DNA of 64,000 nucleotides, taken from the NCBI RefSeq assembly GCF_001428065.1, contig NZ_LMSE01000002.1:729690-793689 (forward strand), read 5' to 3'. The position numbers were made by a program, and so were the translations under genes. Positions 18,325-29,877 of the stretch are shown here, one piece after another. Numbering within the stretch: position 1 is the first letter of the stretch; every line of letters starts with the position of its first letter. The notes beneath the pieces were generated by a model. It was given only the letters and a program-made list of their open reading frames with translations. It was not told where the DNA came from and did not search any database. The stretch is from Nostocoides sp. Soil756. Lineage in GTDB: Bacteria; Actinomycetota; Actinomycetes; Actinomycetales; Dermatophilaceae.

Positions 18325-20020
18325 GCCCGAGGATCCGCCCGTCGTCGTCGACGTCGATGTGGCCCGCCGCCGGCTCCTTGGGGAGCCCCGGCATCGTCAG
18401 CACGCTGCCGGTGATGGCGACCACGAACCCGGCGCCGGCCGACAGCCGCACCTCGCGCACGTCGACGGTGTGCCCCTCGGGGGCACCGCGCAGCGTGGGG
18501 TCGGTCGAGAACGAGGACTGGGTCTTGGCGATGCACACCGGCAGCCGGCCGTGCCCCTCGGCCTCGATCCGGGCCAGCGCCTTGCGGGCGGCCGGGGCGA
18601 AGGTGACGCCGTCGGCGCCGTACACGGCCGTGGCGACGGCCTCGACCTTGTCGGCCAACGGCAGGTCGTCGGGGTAGACGAAGGTCATCTCGGAGGTCCC
18701 GGCGGCCACGGTCTCGACCACCCCGCGGGCCAGGGCCTCGGCGCCGGCGCCGCCGTCGACCACGTGGGTGGCCGCGTAGGCCGCGACGCCCTCGTCGCCG
18801 GAGAGCCGGACCACCGCGTCGACCTCGGCGTCGGTGTCGCTCGGGAAGCGGTTGACCGCCACCACGGGGGTGAGCCCGAAGACGTCGCGGACGTTGTGCA
18901 GGTGACGGCGCAGGTTGGCCATCCCCTTCTCGAGGGCGCCGAGGTCCTCGACGGCGAGGTCGGCCACCGCCACCCCGCCGTGGTACTTCAGCGCCCGCAC
19001 GGTGGCCACGACGACCACCACGTCGGGGCGCAGGCCCGAGAGCCGGCAGGTGATGTCGACGAACTTCTCGGCGCCCAGGTCGGCGCCGAAGCCGGCCTCG
19101 GTGACGACCCAGTCGGCCAGGCCGAGCGCGGCCCGGGTGGCCATCACCGAGTTGGCGCCGTGGGCGATGTTGGCGAACGGGCCGCCGTGCACGAAGGCCG
19201 GGGTGTGCTCCAGGGTCTGGACCAGGTTGGGGGCCAGGGCGTCGCGCAGCAGGACCGTCATCGAGCCCTCGGCGCCGAGGTCACGGGCCGTGACGGGCGC
19301 GCCGGCGCGGGTGTGTGCCACCACGACGTCACCGAGGCGGCGCTTGAGGTCGGCCAGCGACGTCGCGAGGCAGAGGATGGCCATCACCTCGGAGGCCACC
19401 ACGATGTCGAAGCCGTCCTCGCGGGGCACGCCGTTGCTGGTGCCGCCGAGGCCGATGACGATCTCGCGCAGCGCCCGGTCGTTGAGGTCGAGCACTCGCT
19501 TCCAGGTGACCGTGCGGGGGTCGATGTCGAGCGCGTTGCCGTGGTGCAGGTGGTTGTCGAGCAGCGCCGACAGCAGGTTGTTGGCCGCCGCGATGGCCGC
19601 GAAGTCACCGGTGAAGTGCAGGTTGATGTCGGTCATCGGCACCACCTGGGCGTAGCCGCCGCCGGCCGCCCCGCCCTTGATGCCGAAGACCGGGCCCATC
19701 GACGGCTCGCGCAGGGCCACCACCGTGCGCTCGCCGAGGCGCGAGAGCCCGTCGGCGAGGCCCACCGAGGTGGTCGTCTTGCCCTCGCCGGCCGGCGTCG
19801 GCGACATCGCCGTGACCAGCACCAGGCGCCCCTGCGGCCGGTCGGCCAGCGACGCGACGAACGGCAGCGAGACCTTGGCCTTGGTGTGGCCGTAGGGCAC
19901 GAGGGCGTCGGCGGGGATGCCGAGCCGGTCGCGCGCGAGCTCGGCGATGGGCAGGATCTCGGCCGCCTCGGCGATCTCGATGTCGGTGGGGAACGGGGTG
20001 CGCTCGGGCTCGGAGGTCAC
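18317..20020 (-). CDS. fhs: Formate-tetrahydrofolate ligase
   Basis: A 567-residue ATP-dependent enzyme that makes 10-formyltetrahydrofolate from formate. The P-loop [10 protein letters not shown] follows VTAMSPT, and [23 protein letters not shown] and [13 protein letters not shown] are family signatures. The upper frame limit is an ATG at 20041, but the GTG at 20020 ([20 protein letters not shown]) with GGGGG just upstream gives the usual length. It is monocistronic, divergent from the DinG-type helicase and convergent with the GNAT gene. No other one-carbon gene is in the window. Confidence 0.95.
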   Translation of the reverse strand: MTSEPERTPFPTDIEIAEAAEILPIAELARDRLGIPADALVPYGHTKAKVSLPFVASLADRPQGRLVLVTAMSPTPAGEGKTTTSVGLADGLSRLGERTVVALREPSMGPVFGIKGGAAGGGYAQVVPMTDINLHFTGDFAAIAAANNLLSALLDNHLHHGNALDIDPRTVTWKRVLDLNDRALREIVIGLGGTSNGVPREDGFDIVVASEVMAILCLATSLADLKRRLGDVVVAHTRAGAPVTARDLGAEGSMTVLLRDALAPNLVQTLEHTPAFVHGGPFANIAHGANSVMATRAALGLADWVVTEAGFGADLGAEKFVDITCRLSGLRPDVVVVVATVRALKYHGGVAVADLAVEDLGALEKGMANLRRHLHNVRDVFGLTPVVAVNRFPSDTDAEVDAVVRLSGDEGVAAYAATHVVDGGAGAEALARGVVETVAAGTSEMTFVYPDDLPLADKVEAVATAVYGADGVTFAPAARKALARIEAEGHGRLPVCIAKTQSSFSTDPTLRGAPEGHTVDVREVRLSAGAGFVVAITGSVLTMPGLPKEPAAGHIDVDDDGRILGLS

Positions 20021-20091
20021 GCCCCCATCGTGCACCCTCACCCGGCACGTCGGAGGGGAGGACGGCCCGACCGAACGCCTAGGCTGCTGCG

Positions 20092-22350
20092 GTGCCCTCC
20101 CTCGACGACCTGCTCCACGCCGCGGTCGCCTCGGTGGGCGGCACCGAGCGGCCCGGGCAGGTCGAGATGGCCCACGCCGTGGCCGACGCGGTCGAGCGTG
20201 GCGAGCACCTGCTGGTGCAGGCCGGCACCGGCACCGGCAAGTCGCTGGCCTACCTCGTACCGGCGGTGCAGCACGCGATCGACACCGGGCGCCCGGCGGT
20301 CGTGGCCACCGCGACTCTGGCCCTGCAGGCCCAGATCGTCGACCGCGACATGCCCCGCCTGGCCGAGGCGCTGACCCCGGTCCTCGGCCGCCGCCCGACC
20401 TACGCGCTGGTCAAGGGCCGGCGCAACTACGTGTGCCTGCACAAGCTCGAGGGCGGCTTCCCCGACGACGACGCCGACACCCTGATGACGGTGGGCGACG
20501 TCGACCGGGCCGCGTCCCGGCTGGGCCAGGAGGTCGTGCGGCTGCGCGAGTGGGCCGCCTCCACCGAGTCCGGCGACCGCGACGAGCTGGTGCCCGGTGT
20601 CTCCGAGCGTGCCTGGCGGCAGGTGTCGGTCAGTGCCCAGGAGTGCCTCGGGTCGCGCTGCCCGATGGCCGCCGAGTGCTTCGTCGAGCGCTCGCGGGAG
20701 GCCGCGCGCGACGTCGACGTCATCGTCACCAACCACTCGTTCATGGCCATCGACGCCTTCGAGGGCCGCCAGATGCTGCCCGAGCACGACGTCCTGGTCG
20801 TCGACGAGGGCCATGAACTCGTCGACCGCGTCACCTCCACCATCACCGACGAGCTGACCCCCGGCACCGTGCGCGCCGCCGCCAAGCGGGCGGGTCGCCA
20901 GGCCGACGCCGCCGACGCGCTCGACGACGCCGCCACCCTCCTGGAGTCGGTGCTCGAGCCGATGCCGGAGGGCCGGCTCACCGGCGTGCCCGACGCGCTC
21001 GCGACCGCGCTGGGCCGCATCCGCGACGTCGCCCGTGCCGCCCAGACCGAGCTCAAGCCGCAGCAGGGCGAGGAGCCCGACGCCGGCCGCCAGGTGGCGC
21101 GGGCGGCGGTCGACGAGCTGTTCGAGAACGCGGCCCGGATGCTCGAGGAGCGCGAGCTCGACGTCGTGTGGCTCTCGAAGGACCCGCGGCGCGGCCCGGT
21201 GCTGCGCGTGGCGCCGATGAGCGTCGCGATGATGGTGCGCGACAAGGTGTTCGACGACCGCACGGTCGTCATCACCTCGGCCACCCTCGAGCTGGGCGGC
21301 ACCTTCGACGCCGTGGCGGGCACCATCGGGCTGCGCGGCGAGGGCGCGCCGGCGTGGCGCGGGCTCGACGTCGGCAGCCCCTTCGACTACCCCAAGCAGG
21401 GCATCGCCTACGTCGCGAGCCACCTGCCGCCCCCGGGCCGCGACGGCACCGCGCCGCAGACCCTCGACGAGATCGAGGCCCTGGTGCGGGCCGCCGGCGG
21501 GCGCACCCTCGGCCTGTTCTCGTCGATGCGGGCGGCGAAGGAGGCCACCGAGGTGATGCGCGAGCGCCTCGAGGACACCGACATCGTCGTGCTCTGCCAG
21601 GGCGAGGACCAGATCTCCACCCTCGTGCGCGAGTTCGCCAAGGACCCGGCCACCTGCCTGTTCGGCACGCTGTCGCTGTGGCAGGGCGTCGACGTCCCCG
21701 GGTCGTCGTGCCAGCTGGTGATCATCGACCGCATCCCCTTCCCGCGCCCCGACGACCCGCTGGCCTCGGCGCGCTCGCAGGCCATCGCCCGCATGGGCGG
21801 CAACGGCTTCATGGCGGTTTCGGCCACCCACGCGGCGCTGCGGCTGGCCCAGGGCGCCGGGCGCCTCATCCGCCGGTCCGATGACCGGGGGGTCGTGGCG
21901 TTCCTGGACCCGCGGATGATGTCGGCGCGCTACGCCGGCTTCCTGCAGCGGTCGCTGCCGCCGTTCTGGCCGACGGCCGACCGGGCGATGGTGCTCGCGG
22001 CGCTGGCGCGCCTCGACGAGACCGCGCCGCCGCCGCTGCCGGTGGCCGAGCCGGCGCTGCGCGGGCTCACCGGGGCCGTCGCGGGCACCACCATGGTCGA
22101 GGCCACCCCGGCGGCGGACGAGCGGCCGGTCGCCCATCCGCCGCCGCCCCCGGAGTCCTCGCGCACCGCGGTCACCCAGGGCCACGCGTGGACGACCCAG
22201 GAGGACGAGGAGCTGCGCGACGGCGTCGAGCTCGGCCTCTCGCTCGACGAGCTCGCCGAGTCGATGGAGCTGCCCGGTGAGGTCGTGCAGGCGCGGCTGA
22301 AGGGCCTGGGGCTCGAGGCCGGCCGCGGCCCCACCCTCACCTTCGACTGA
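20092..22350 (+). CDS. dinG: DinG/XPD-type ATP-dependent DNA helicase with HTH-like tail
   Basis: A 752-residue superfamily 2 helicase. Walker A AGTGTGKS is at 44-51 and DEGH at 238-241. Four cysteines (115, 185, 190, 196) fit the Fe-S cluster of DinG/XPD helicases, so 5'-3' unwinding of R-loops, D-loops or replication intermediates is expected. After the helicase core (about residue 640) there is a Pro-rich linker and a roughly 45-residue segment starting [17 protein letters not shown] that resembles a Myb/SANT-like or HTH module. TAGGCT (20080-20085) ends 6 nt before the GTG start; no Shine-Dalgarno is seen and no LexA box was found. Confidence 0.9.
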   Translation: MPSLDDLLHAAVASVGGTERPGQVEMAHAVADAVERGEHLLVQAGTGTGKSLAYLVPAVQHAIDTGRPAVVATATLALQAQIVDRDMPRLAEALTPVLGRRPTYALVKGRRNYVCLHKLEGGFPDDDADTLMTVGDVDRAASRLGQEVVRLREWAASTESGDRDELVPGVSERAWRQVSVSAQECLGSRCPMAAECFVERSREAARDVDVIVTNHSFMAIDAFEGRQMLPEHDVLVVDEGHELVDRVTSTITDELTPGTVRAAAKRAGRQADAADALDDAATLLESVLEPMPEGRLTGVPDALATALGRIRDVARAAQTELKPQQGEEPDAGRQVARAAVDELFENAARMLEERELDVVWLSKDPRRGPVLRVAPMSVAMMVRDKVFDDRTVVITSATLELGGTFDAVAGTIGLRGEGAPAWRGLDVGSPFDYPKQGIAYVASHLPPPGRDGTAPQTLDEIEALVRAAGGRTLGLFSSMRAAKEATEVMRERLEDTDIVVLCQGEDQISTLVREFAKDPATCLFGTLSLWQGVDVPGSSCQLVIIDRIPFPRPDDPLASARSQAIARMGGNGFMAVSATHAALRLAQGAGRLIRRSDDRGVVAFLDPRMMSARYAGFLQRSLPPFWPTADRAMVLAALARLDETAPPPLPVAEPALRGLTGAVAGTTMVEATPAADERPVAHPPPPPESSRTAVTQGHAWTTQEDEELRDGVELGLSLDELAESMELPGEVVQARLKGLGLEAGRGPTLTFD

Positions 22351-22378
22351 GCGGGGCGGTGGTGGTGGCAGAGCCGGG

Positions 22379-22942
22379 TCAGGCGGCCGCGGCCCGCTCC
22401 AGCGACCGCAGCCACGCCTCGGCCGCCTGCGGGTCGGTGAAGCGCAGCACGGGCGGCCCGTCGGCGGCCTCCGACCAGGCGGCGATCTCGTGGCGCTTGC
22501 GCTCGAAGGAGCGGAAGTGCCAGGCGACGATCGAGTCGCGCGAGAGCGTCTGGCGCCACGACTCGGTGTTGCCGCCGCAGATCTCCTCGTGGTCGCGCAG
22601 CCGGTGCAGCGTGCGGTTGAGCAGCCGGCCGAGGCTGACCCGGCGCGGGTAGTCGAGCGCCACCACGAGGTCGGTGCGGGGGAGGACGACGTCGCGGGTC
22701 GAGCGCCACAGCGCATCCATCACCCACGCCGGGTCCTGGGCCACCGGGCGGATGGCCTCGACCTGCTCCTCGGCCGAGAGCTGCACCCACCCCGGCCGCC
22801 ACATCAGGTCGTCGACGGCGATGTGCGGCATCCCCCCGACGGTGGCCAGCCGCACGGCCATCGACGACTTCCCCGAGCCGGTGACCCCGTGGATGACGAT
22901 GCGCCGGTGCCGCGACAGGTCCGGGGGAGGGTCGAGGAGCAC
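22379..22942 (-). CDS. P-loop NTPase, topology-modulation/adenylate kinase-like
   Basis: A 187-residue protein with Walker A GVTGSGKS at 19-26, followed by a MPHIAVDDLMWRPGW region seen in FlaR/topology-modulation-like kinases. The segment RTLHRLRDHEEICGGNTESWRQTL is also typical of that group. Function is not established; nucleotide or small-molecule kinase activity is only inferred. The GTG start is preceded by TAGGAT (reverse strand, 22949-22954) ending 6 nt before it. It is divergent from the MFS gene. Confidence 0.75.
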   Translation of the reverse strand: MLLDPPPDLSRHRRIVIHGVTGSGKSSMAVRLATVGGMPHIAVDDLMWRPGWVQLSAEEQVEAIRPVAQDPAWVMDALWRSTRDVVLPRTDLVVALDYPRRVSLGRLLNRTLHRLRDHEEICGGNTESWRQTLSRDSIVAWHFRSFERKRHEIAAWSEAADGPPVLRFTDPQAAEAWLRSLERAAAA

Positions 22943-22985
22943 CGCAGCATCCTAGGCAGCGGCGGGGCCCGGGTAGCCTCGCCGG

Positions 22986-24236
22986 GTGCGGATCGGGAGC
23001 CTCGGAGCGGACGGGTCGCGTGACGCCCGGCTGATGCTCTCGGCCTCGGCCCTGACCGCGCTCGGTGCGCTGCCGCCGTTCCTGCTAGGGGCCCAGGCGG
23101 TGCGGGTGCGCCCCGACCTCGGCATCGGGCTGGGCGTGCTGGGGGCCGCCGTCAGCACCTTCTTCGCCGCCGCCGCCCTGGGGTCGTTCGCGGCCGGGCC
23201 GCTGTTCGACCGCACCGGGCGTCGGGTCGCGGTGGCGCTCGCCGGCGGGTTCGTGGCGCTCGGCGGTGCTCTGATGGCCGGCCTGGTCCGCGGGCCGGAG
23301 TCGCTGCTGGCGGTCATGGTGGTGCTCGGCCTCGGCAACGCCTGCTGCCAGAGCGCGTCCAACAGCTCGATGGCGCGGGTGGTGGCACCGTCGCGGCGGG
23401 GCCTCGGCTTCGGGGTGAAGCAGTCGGCGGTGCAGGTCGCGATCATGGTCGGCGGTATCGCCGTGCCCACCCTGGGGCGCTGGCTGGGCTGGCGCAGCAC
23501 CTTCGCGACCTCGGCCGCGGTGGGGGCCCTCGTCGTGGCGCTGGCGCTGGTGCGCGTCCCGGCCGGGCGCGCCGTCGCCGCCGCGACCACGGGGGCCCTC
23601 GACCGTCCCCCCTGGGCACCCCTGCTGGTCAGCGGGCTGGCCATCATGTTCGCGAGCGCGGCGGCCAACTTCGTCGGGTCCTTCATCGCCTCGTGGGGCT
23701 TCGAGGTCGGGCTCACCACCACGGCCACCGGTCTGCTCATGGCGGTCGGGTCGGCCGCCTCCATCACGGTGCGGGTGCTCGCCGGCTGGCGCGCCGACCG
23801 GCGGCACGGAGGCAACCTGCCCCGGGTCGCGGCCCAGATGTTCGCCGGGGCGGTGTGCCTCGTGGGCGTGGCCTGGGGGATGCCCTGGGCCGTCGTGGTG
23901 TTCGGCTTCCTGGCGTTCGCGGTCGGCTGGTCCTGGCCCGGGTTGCTGCTGTTCGCGGTGGCGCGGGTCGGGCGCGACAGCCCGGCCCAGGCCTCCGGCG
24001 TCATCCAGGCCGGGGCGTTCGTCGGGGGAGCGGCGGGCCCGCTGCTGCTCGGCACGATGGCGGGCGCCGTGGGGTTCCGACCCACCTGGCTGGTGGCCGC
24101 CGGGCTGTTCGTCGTGGCGGGGGTACTGGTCCTGGTGTCGCGGCGTGGGTTCCGCGCCGACCTGATGGCGCGACCGCCGCGCGAGCCGGTGACCTGGGGC
24201 GGCGCCCGGGTCGAGCCCTCCACCCCGCGCGGCTGA
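22986..24236 (+). CDS. MFS transporter
   Basis: A 416-residue major facilitator with twelve predicted transmembrane segments. The A-like motif FDRTGRRVA lies between helices 2 and 3 and RADRRHGGN in the corresponding loop of the second half. It is closest in style to CynX/NimT-like permeases, but the substrate is unknown. TAGCCT (22974-22979) ends 6 nt before the GTG start, so a leaderless transcript is likely. It precedes holA with a 35-bp gap. Confidence 0.88.
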   Translation: MRIGSLGADGSRDARLMLSASALTALGALPPFLLGAQAVRVRPDLGIGLGVLGAAVSTFFAAAALGSFAAGPLFDRTGRRVAVALAGGFVALGGALMAGLVRGPESLLAVMVVLGLGNACCQSASNSSMARVVAPSRRGLGFGVKQSAVQVAIMVGGIAVPTLGRWLGWRSTFATSAAVGALVVALALVRVPAGRAVAAATTGALDRPPWAPLLVSGLAIMFASAAANFVGSFIASWGFEVGLTTTATGLLMAVGSAASITVRVLAGWRADRRHGGNLPRVAAQMFAGAVCLVGVAWGMPWAVVVFGFLAFAVGWSWPGLLLFAVARVGRDSPAQASGVIQAGAFVGGAAGPLLLGTMAGAVGFRPTWLVAAGLFVVAGVLVLVSRRGFRADLMARPPREPVTWGGARVEPSTPRG

Positions 24237-24271
24237 ACCGCCTGTCCGGGCGGGATGGCAGCATGGCGCCC

Positions 24272-25267
24272 ATGACCGAGGACCTGGTGGCCGTCGCGCA
24301 CGGCGTGCCGCCCTACGTCCTGGTCTCCGGCCCCGAGTCGGTGCTGGCCGAGCGCGGACTGGCCGAGGTGCTCGACCGGCTGCGGGTCGCCGAGCCCGGG
24401 CTCGAGGTCATCCGCCTCTACGCCGGCACCTACGAGGGCGGCGAGCTGGTGCTGCACACCAGCCCCTCCCTGTTCGGCGGGGCCAAGTGCGTGGTGGTGC
24501 ACGACGTCGACGAGGCGAGTGACGAGCTCCAGGCCGACCTGCTCGCCTGCATCACCGACCCGCCCGAGCCCGACCTCACCCTCGTCGTCCTGCACAAGAG
24601 CGGCCAGCGCGGCAAGCGGGTCCTCGACGCGCTGCGTGGCGCCCGCGCCCGCGTCGTCGACGCTCCGGCCATCAAGACCGACCGCGACAAGACCGACTTC
24701 GCCGCCCACGAGTTCCGCCGGGCCCGCCGCAAGGCCACCCCCGAGGCCGTGCACGCGCTCGTCGAGGCGGTGGGCAAGGACGTGCGCGAGCTGGCGGCGG
24801 CCTGCCAGCAGCTGGTCGACGACACCACCGGCGTCATCGACGAGAACACCGTGCTCACCTACCACGGGGGCAAGGTCGAGGCCACGGGCTTCCGGGTGGC
24901 CGACGCCGCCCTGTCCGGCGACACCGCCGAGGCGCTGCGGCTGCTGCGGCACGCCATCGGGGTGGGCGTCGACCCCGTCCCCATCGTCGCCGTGCTGGCC
25001 CAGCAGGTGCGCCAGCTCATCCGGGTCGGGTCGGCCGGGCGGGGCCGGTCGGCCGACATCGCCCGCGACGTGGGGATGGCGCCCTGGCAGGTCGACCGTG
25101 CCCGCCGGGCCCTGGCCGGCTGGAACGGCGAGACCCTCGCCGTGTGCCTCCAGGCGCTCGCCGCCGCCGACGCCGAGGTCAAGGGCGGCGGCCGCGACCC
25201 GGTCTACGCCGTCGAGCGGGTGGTGCTCACCATCACCCGCCAGCACGCCCGCCACCGCGAGGGCTGA
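24272..25267 (+). CDS. holA: DNA polymerase III delta subunit
   Basis: A 331-residue clamp-loader delta subunit. Landmarks are the N-terminal VLVSGPESVLAERGLAEV (degenerate P-loop region), the SLFGGAKCVVVHDVDEA segment and a C-terminal AVLAQQVRQLIRVG helix. The protein opens the beta clamp as part of the clamp loader. The ATG at 24263 is an alternative start three codons earlier. The gene directly precedes rpsT, the standard order in actinobacteria. Confidence 0.92.
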   Translation: MTEDLVAVAHGVPPYVLVSGPESVLAERGLAEVLDRLRVAEPGLEVIRLYAGTYEGGELVLHTSPSLFGGAKCVVVHDVDEASDELQADLLACITDPPEPDLTLVVLHKSGQRGKRVLDALRGARARVVDAPAIKTDRDKTDFAAHEFRRARRKATPEAVHALVEAVGKDVRELAAACQQLVDDTTGVIDENTVLTYHGGKVEATGFRVADAALSGDTAEALRLLRHAIGVGVDPVPIVAVLAQQVRQLIRVGSAGRGRSADIARDVGMAPWQVDRARRALAGWNGETLAVCLQALAAADAEVKGGGRDPVYAVERVVLTITRQHARHREG

Positions 25268-25277
25268 CGGCACCGTT

Positions 25278-25306
25278 TTGGCCGCCCCCGCGAGCGCTGG
25301 TACCTT
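25278..25306 (+). promoter_or_regulatory. Promoter of rpsT
   Basis: TTGGCC (25278-25283) and TACCTT (25301-25306) are separated by 17 bp, a good housekeeping-sigma promoter. Transcription should begin near 25313, giving a leader of about 135 nt. Within it, GTGCGCG (25317-25323) can pair with CGCGCAC (25334-25340) to form a hairpin, which might serve ribosomal-protein autoregulation. Confidence 0.65.
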
Positions 25307-25447
25307 TGGGGATTGCGTGCGCGTGTGGTCGCGCGCGCACGAGCAGCACCCAGCGCGAGTCAACCACGGGCCCCCCACGCTCGGTCCCGACCCGCGTCTG
25401 CCGCCCTCTAACGGCAACCGAACCGACGACCGAAGGCATACGAACCA

Positions 25448-25708
25448 GTGGCGAACATCAAGTCCCAGCTCAAGCGCATCAAGACCAACCGGCTCGCGAC
25501 CGAGCGCAACAAGGCGATCAAGTCCGAGGTCCGCACCTCGATCCGTCGCTTCCGCGAGGCCGCGGCCTCCGGCGACACCGCTCAGGCGGCCTCGGCCCTC
25601 CAGGCCGCGTCGACCAAGCTCGACAAGGCCGTGAGCAAGGGCGTCATCCACAAGAACCAGGCCGCGAACAAGAAGTCCGCGATGGCCAAGAAGGCCGCTC
25701 AGCTCTGA
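25448..25708 (+). CDS. rpsT: 30S ribosomal protein S20
   Basis: An 86-residue, Lys/Arg/Ala-rich ribosomal protein S20, which binds 16S rRNA early in 30S assembly. The start [21 protein letters not shown] and the end [17 protein letters not shown] are diagnostic. The start codon is GTG with a weak AAGG about 11 nt upstream. Codon use is strongly biased to C-ending codons, as in highly expressed genes. A strong bidirectional terminator follows. Confidence 0.97.
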   Translation: MANIKSQLKRIKTNRLATERNKAIKSEVRTSIRRFREAAASGDTAQAASALQAASTKLDKAVSKGVIHKNQAANKKSAMAKKAAQL

Positions 25709-25725
25709 GCCGAGCCGAGCCGCAT

Positions 25726-25769
25726 GCACGAGGGCCCGTCACCGCATCCCGGGTGACGGGCCCTCGTGC
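25726..25769. terminator. Bidirectional terminator hairpin after rpsT
   Basis: GCACGAGGGCCCGTCACC and its exact complement form an 18-bp perfect stem with an 8-nt loop. It lies 17 bp after the rpsT stop and 9 bp beyond the stop of the convergent PemK-like gene, so it can end transcription from both sides. Confidence 0.85.
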
Positions 25770-25778
25770 GTGCGGGGG

Positions 25779-26348
25779 TCAGTTGCCGCGGACCGCGGCG
25801 GCGACCTCGTCGAAGCGCTCGCGGGCCAGGACCGCACCCTCGCGGCGCACGGCGCCCGGGTCGACCCGGACGACGCGGTTGACCCGTACCTCGCTCGGGC
25901 GCCCCCGCGAGTCCCACGGCCCGGAGCCGACGTCGACCCAGCGCCGACCCGCCCGGCGCTCCTGCTCGGCGTCGCGGTCGTGGTCCTTGCTGGTCAGCTG
26001 CAGGGCCAGCAGCCAGGGGCCGTCGCGGCCGACGAGCAGCACCGGGCGGTCCTTGCCGCGGGTGTGGTCCTCCTCGTAGGGCACCCACGTCCAGACGATC
26101 TCGCCCGGGTCGGGGCGGCCGTCGGGCTGCGGGGCGTAGACGGGGTCGAGCGGGCCGGTCCAGTCGCCGGGGTAGTCGGCGCCGGCCGGGGGAGGGGTGG
26201 CGGCGTCGCGGGGGGTGCCAGCGGGGGCGCGGCCCGGGCCCGACCGGCGCGGCGACGTCGTGCCCGCCCGGCCCTGCCGGCTCAGCGCGCGGCCGACCTC
26301 GCGGACGGCGGTGTCGACGATCGGTCGCAGGACGCGTTGCCAGTTCAT
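25779..26348 (-). CDS. PemK/MazF-like domain protein
   Basis: A 189-residue protein. The first 80 residues are Arg/Pro-rich and variable; the C-terminal 100 match the PemK/MazF-like fold: [27 protein letters not shown] is the typical opening, followed by [14 protein letters not shown]. MazF toxins are endoribonucleases, but this long actinobacterial form has no antitoxin gene beside it, so toxin activity should not be assumed. TAGGGT (reverse strand, 26355-26360) ends 6 nt before the ATG. Confidence 0.75.
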   Translation of the reverse strand: MNWQRVLRPIVDTAVREVGRALSRQGRAGTTSPRRSGPGRAPAGTPRDAATPPPAGADYPGDWTGPLDPVYAPQPDGRPDPGEIVWTWVPYEEDHTRGKDRPVLLVGRDGPWLLALQLTSKDHDRDAEQERRAGRRWVDVGSGPWDSRGRPSEVRVNRVVRVDPGAVRREGAVLARERFDEVAAAVRGN

Positions 26349-26498
26349 CCCCCGACCCTACTGAGGAGGCCCCCGTCCACCGGCCGGTGGACGCCGGGTC
26401 CACGGCTCGGGCGACGGGTGCCGGGCGCGGGCTCGCCTACGGTGGAGGGACGGCAGCGGGGGAATGCGCCGGACACCGACGACCGAGGGGCAGCCACG

Positions 26499-27134
26499 AT
26501 GCAGGACCGAACGACCGTGACGCGCAGGACGACCGGCGGGACCGCCGGGGCCGAGGGGGCCCGGGACGCCATGGGCGCCACGGCGCCGAGCCGCGGGGTG
26601 CAGCAGCTGCTGCACCCGGTGGTGCTCGGCAGCATCATCGGGTCCGCGGGGGCGTCGGCCTTCGTGCACGTCAACCGGGGCCTGCTGCCGGGCTACGGGC
26701 CGACCGTGGCCCTGGTGGCCTGGGCCGTCGCGCTCGCTGTCGTGGTGTGGGTCGTGCTCCTGCGCCCGCGGACCCTCCCGCGGACGCCCGCGCCGGCTCC
26801 GCGGGCCGGGCTGGTCTACGTGGCCGCCGTCGTGGGGATGCTGGTCCTGATGTCGCTCGGCCGGCTGGCGCTCGCGGCCCTCGGCCACGAGGACCTGCAG
26901 CCGGCCGTCGTCGTGCTCGCCGTCGGCCTGCACTTCGTGCCGTTCGCTCGGGCCTTCCGGGCGCCGGTCTTCGGCACGCTGGGTCTCGTCGTGGCCGCCC
27001 TGGGGGTGCTCGGCCTCGTCGCCGGCCTGGTGGCCGGGGCCGTGCTCGCGGCCGCCGCCGCCGTCCTCACCGGCCTGGTGATGCTGGCCGTCATCGCGCT
27101 CGACCAGCTGCGCGCCGCCCCGACGGCGGCCTGA
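26499..27134 (+). CDS. Hypothetical integral membrane protein
   Basis: A 211-residue protein with a 35-residue hydrophilic N-terminus and six or so hydrophobic segments, Ala/Val/Leu-rich. No family was recognised. The ATG at 26499 has GAGGGG eight nt upstream. It lies between the PemK-like gene (divergent) and lepA, and may be transcribed with lepA, although 176 bp separate them and a GAGAAT-type -10 is present just before lepA. Confidence 0.6.
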   Translation: MQDRTTVTRRTTGGTAGAEGARDAMGATAPSRGVQQLLHPVVLGSIIGSAGASAFVHVNRGLLPGYGPTVALVAWAVALAVVVWVVLLRPRTLPRTPAPAPRAGLVYVAAVVGMLVLMSLGRLALAALGHEDLQPAVVVLAVGLHFVPFARAFRAPVFGTLGLVVAALGVLGLVAGLVAGAVLAAAAAVLTGLVMLAVIALDQLRAAPTAA

Positions 27135-27310
27135 CCGGTACGCACCAACCGGCAGAGGCCGCCCCCCGGCCCCGCCCGCGCCGGCCCGGGCGGCTTCTGC
27201 CGGTCACAGCGCCCGGCGCGGGCCCCGGCCGCCGGTTCGGGGACGCGGCGCGGTCGTGGGAGAATGGGAGGCAGTGCCCTGACCGCCCCGATCCCGAGGA
27301 ACCGTCACCC

Positions 27311-29163
<1,853 letters not shown>

Positions 29164-29167
<4 letters not shown>

Positions 29168-29877
29168 CCGCGGCCCTCACCACCGCCGTCACCGCCGACG
29201 CACCCCCCACCCGGAGCCTGCTCCAGGGGTCGGCCCTGCTCTGGGGCACCCAGTTCGCCTTCCTGAACCCCGCGATCGGGCTGCTCCTGGTCACCCTCTA
29301 CGACGCCACGCCGGCCCAGGTGGGGCCGGCGCTGGCGGCCTACAACGCCAGCGGCCTGGCTCCCGCTGGCGGTGCTGGCCCTGGTGGCGCTCGGCGGCCC
29401 GGCCGGCGCCGGGATCGGGCTGATCTTCGCCTACCAGCGCTACACCGGCGCGACCTCGTCCCAGGTCATGCGCACGCGGGCCGTGGTCTCGTTCGCGTGG
29501 GTGGGCGGCCCGCCGCTCACGGCCTTCCTGATGGGCTTCTTCGGCAGCCGCTCGATCCTGTGGGCGGTGGCGGGCATCGGGGTGTCGGCGATGCCGCTGT
29601 TCGTCACCCAGCGCCTCGGGCTCGGGGTCGAGTGGAGCGGGGTGGCCCTCGGCACCTGCGCCGCCCTCGAGATCCCGATCCTCATCGCGCTCGGCCGGCT
29701 CGTGGCCCGCTTCGGGCATGTCGGGGGTCGGGCTTGTCGAGCCTCGGCTACGCCGGCGTGTTCGCCGGGTGTGCGGGGCTGGTGGCCGCCGGGTTCGCGG
29801 TGCTGGTGGGGGCCCGGCTCGGTCCGCTCAGCCGGCAGCCGGCGCAGCCAGCAGGTGGGCGTCGCCGCGGACCGTGA
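29164..29877 (+). pseudogene. Decayed SetA-like MFS efflux transporter
   Basis: Three blocks of one MFS protein are found in two frames. Block 1 (from GTG 29164, overlapping the lepA stop, to about 29356) encodes ALLWGTQFAFLNPAIGLLL and ends at YNASG. Block 2 continues in the next frame from 29357 (WLPLAVLALVALGGPAG) to about 29725 (IALGRLVARFG). Block 3 returns to the first frame (SLGYAGVFAGCAGLVAAGF). Comparison with the usual layout of sugar-efflux MFS proteins implies two internal deletions: about 30-40 codons at the first junction and about 100 at the second. Total length is about 240 codons against roughly 400 for the family. It cannot encode a working transporter. The 3' end overlaps fbpC on the other strand. 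Confidence 0.8.

Noticed and set aside
27256-27310. Tiny ORF (GTG CCC TGA) after a GAGAAT hexamer before lepA as a leader peptide
   Set aside because: Two codons with no amino-acid logic; more likely chance next to the lepA promoter.
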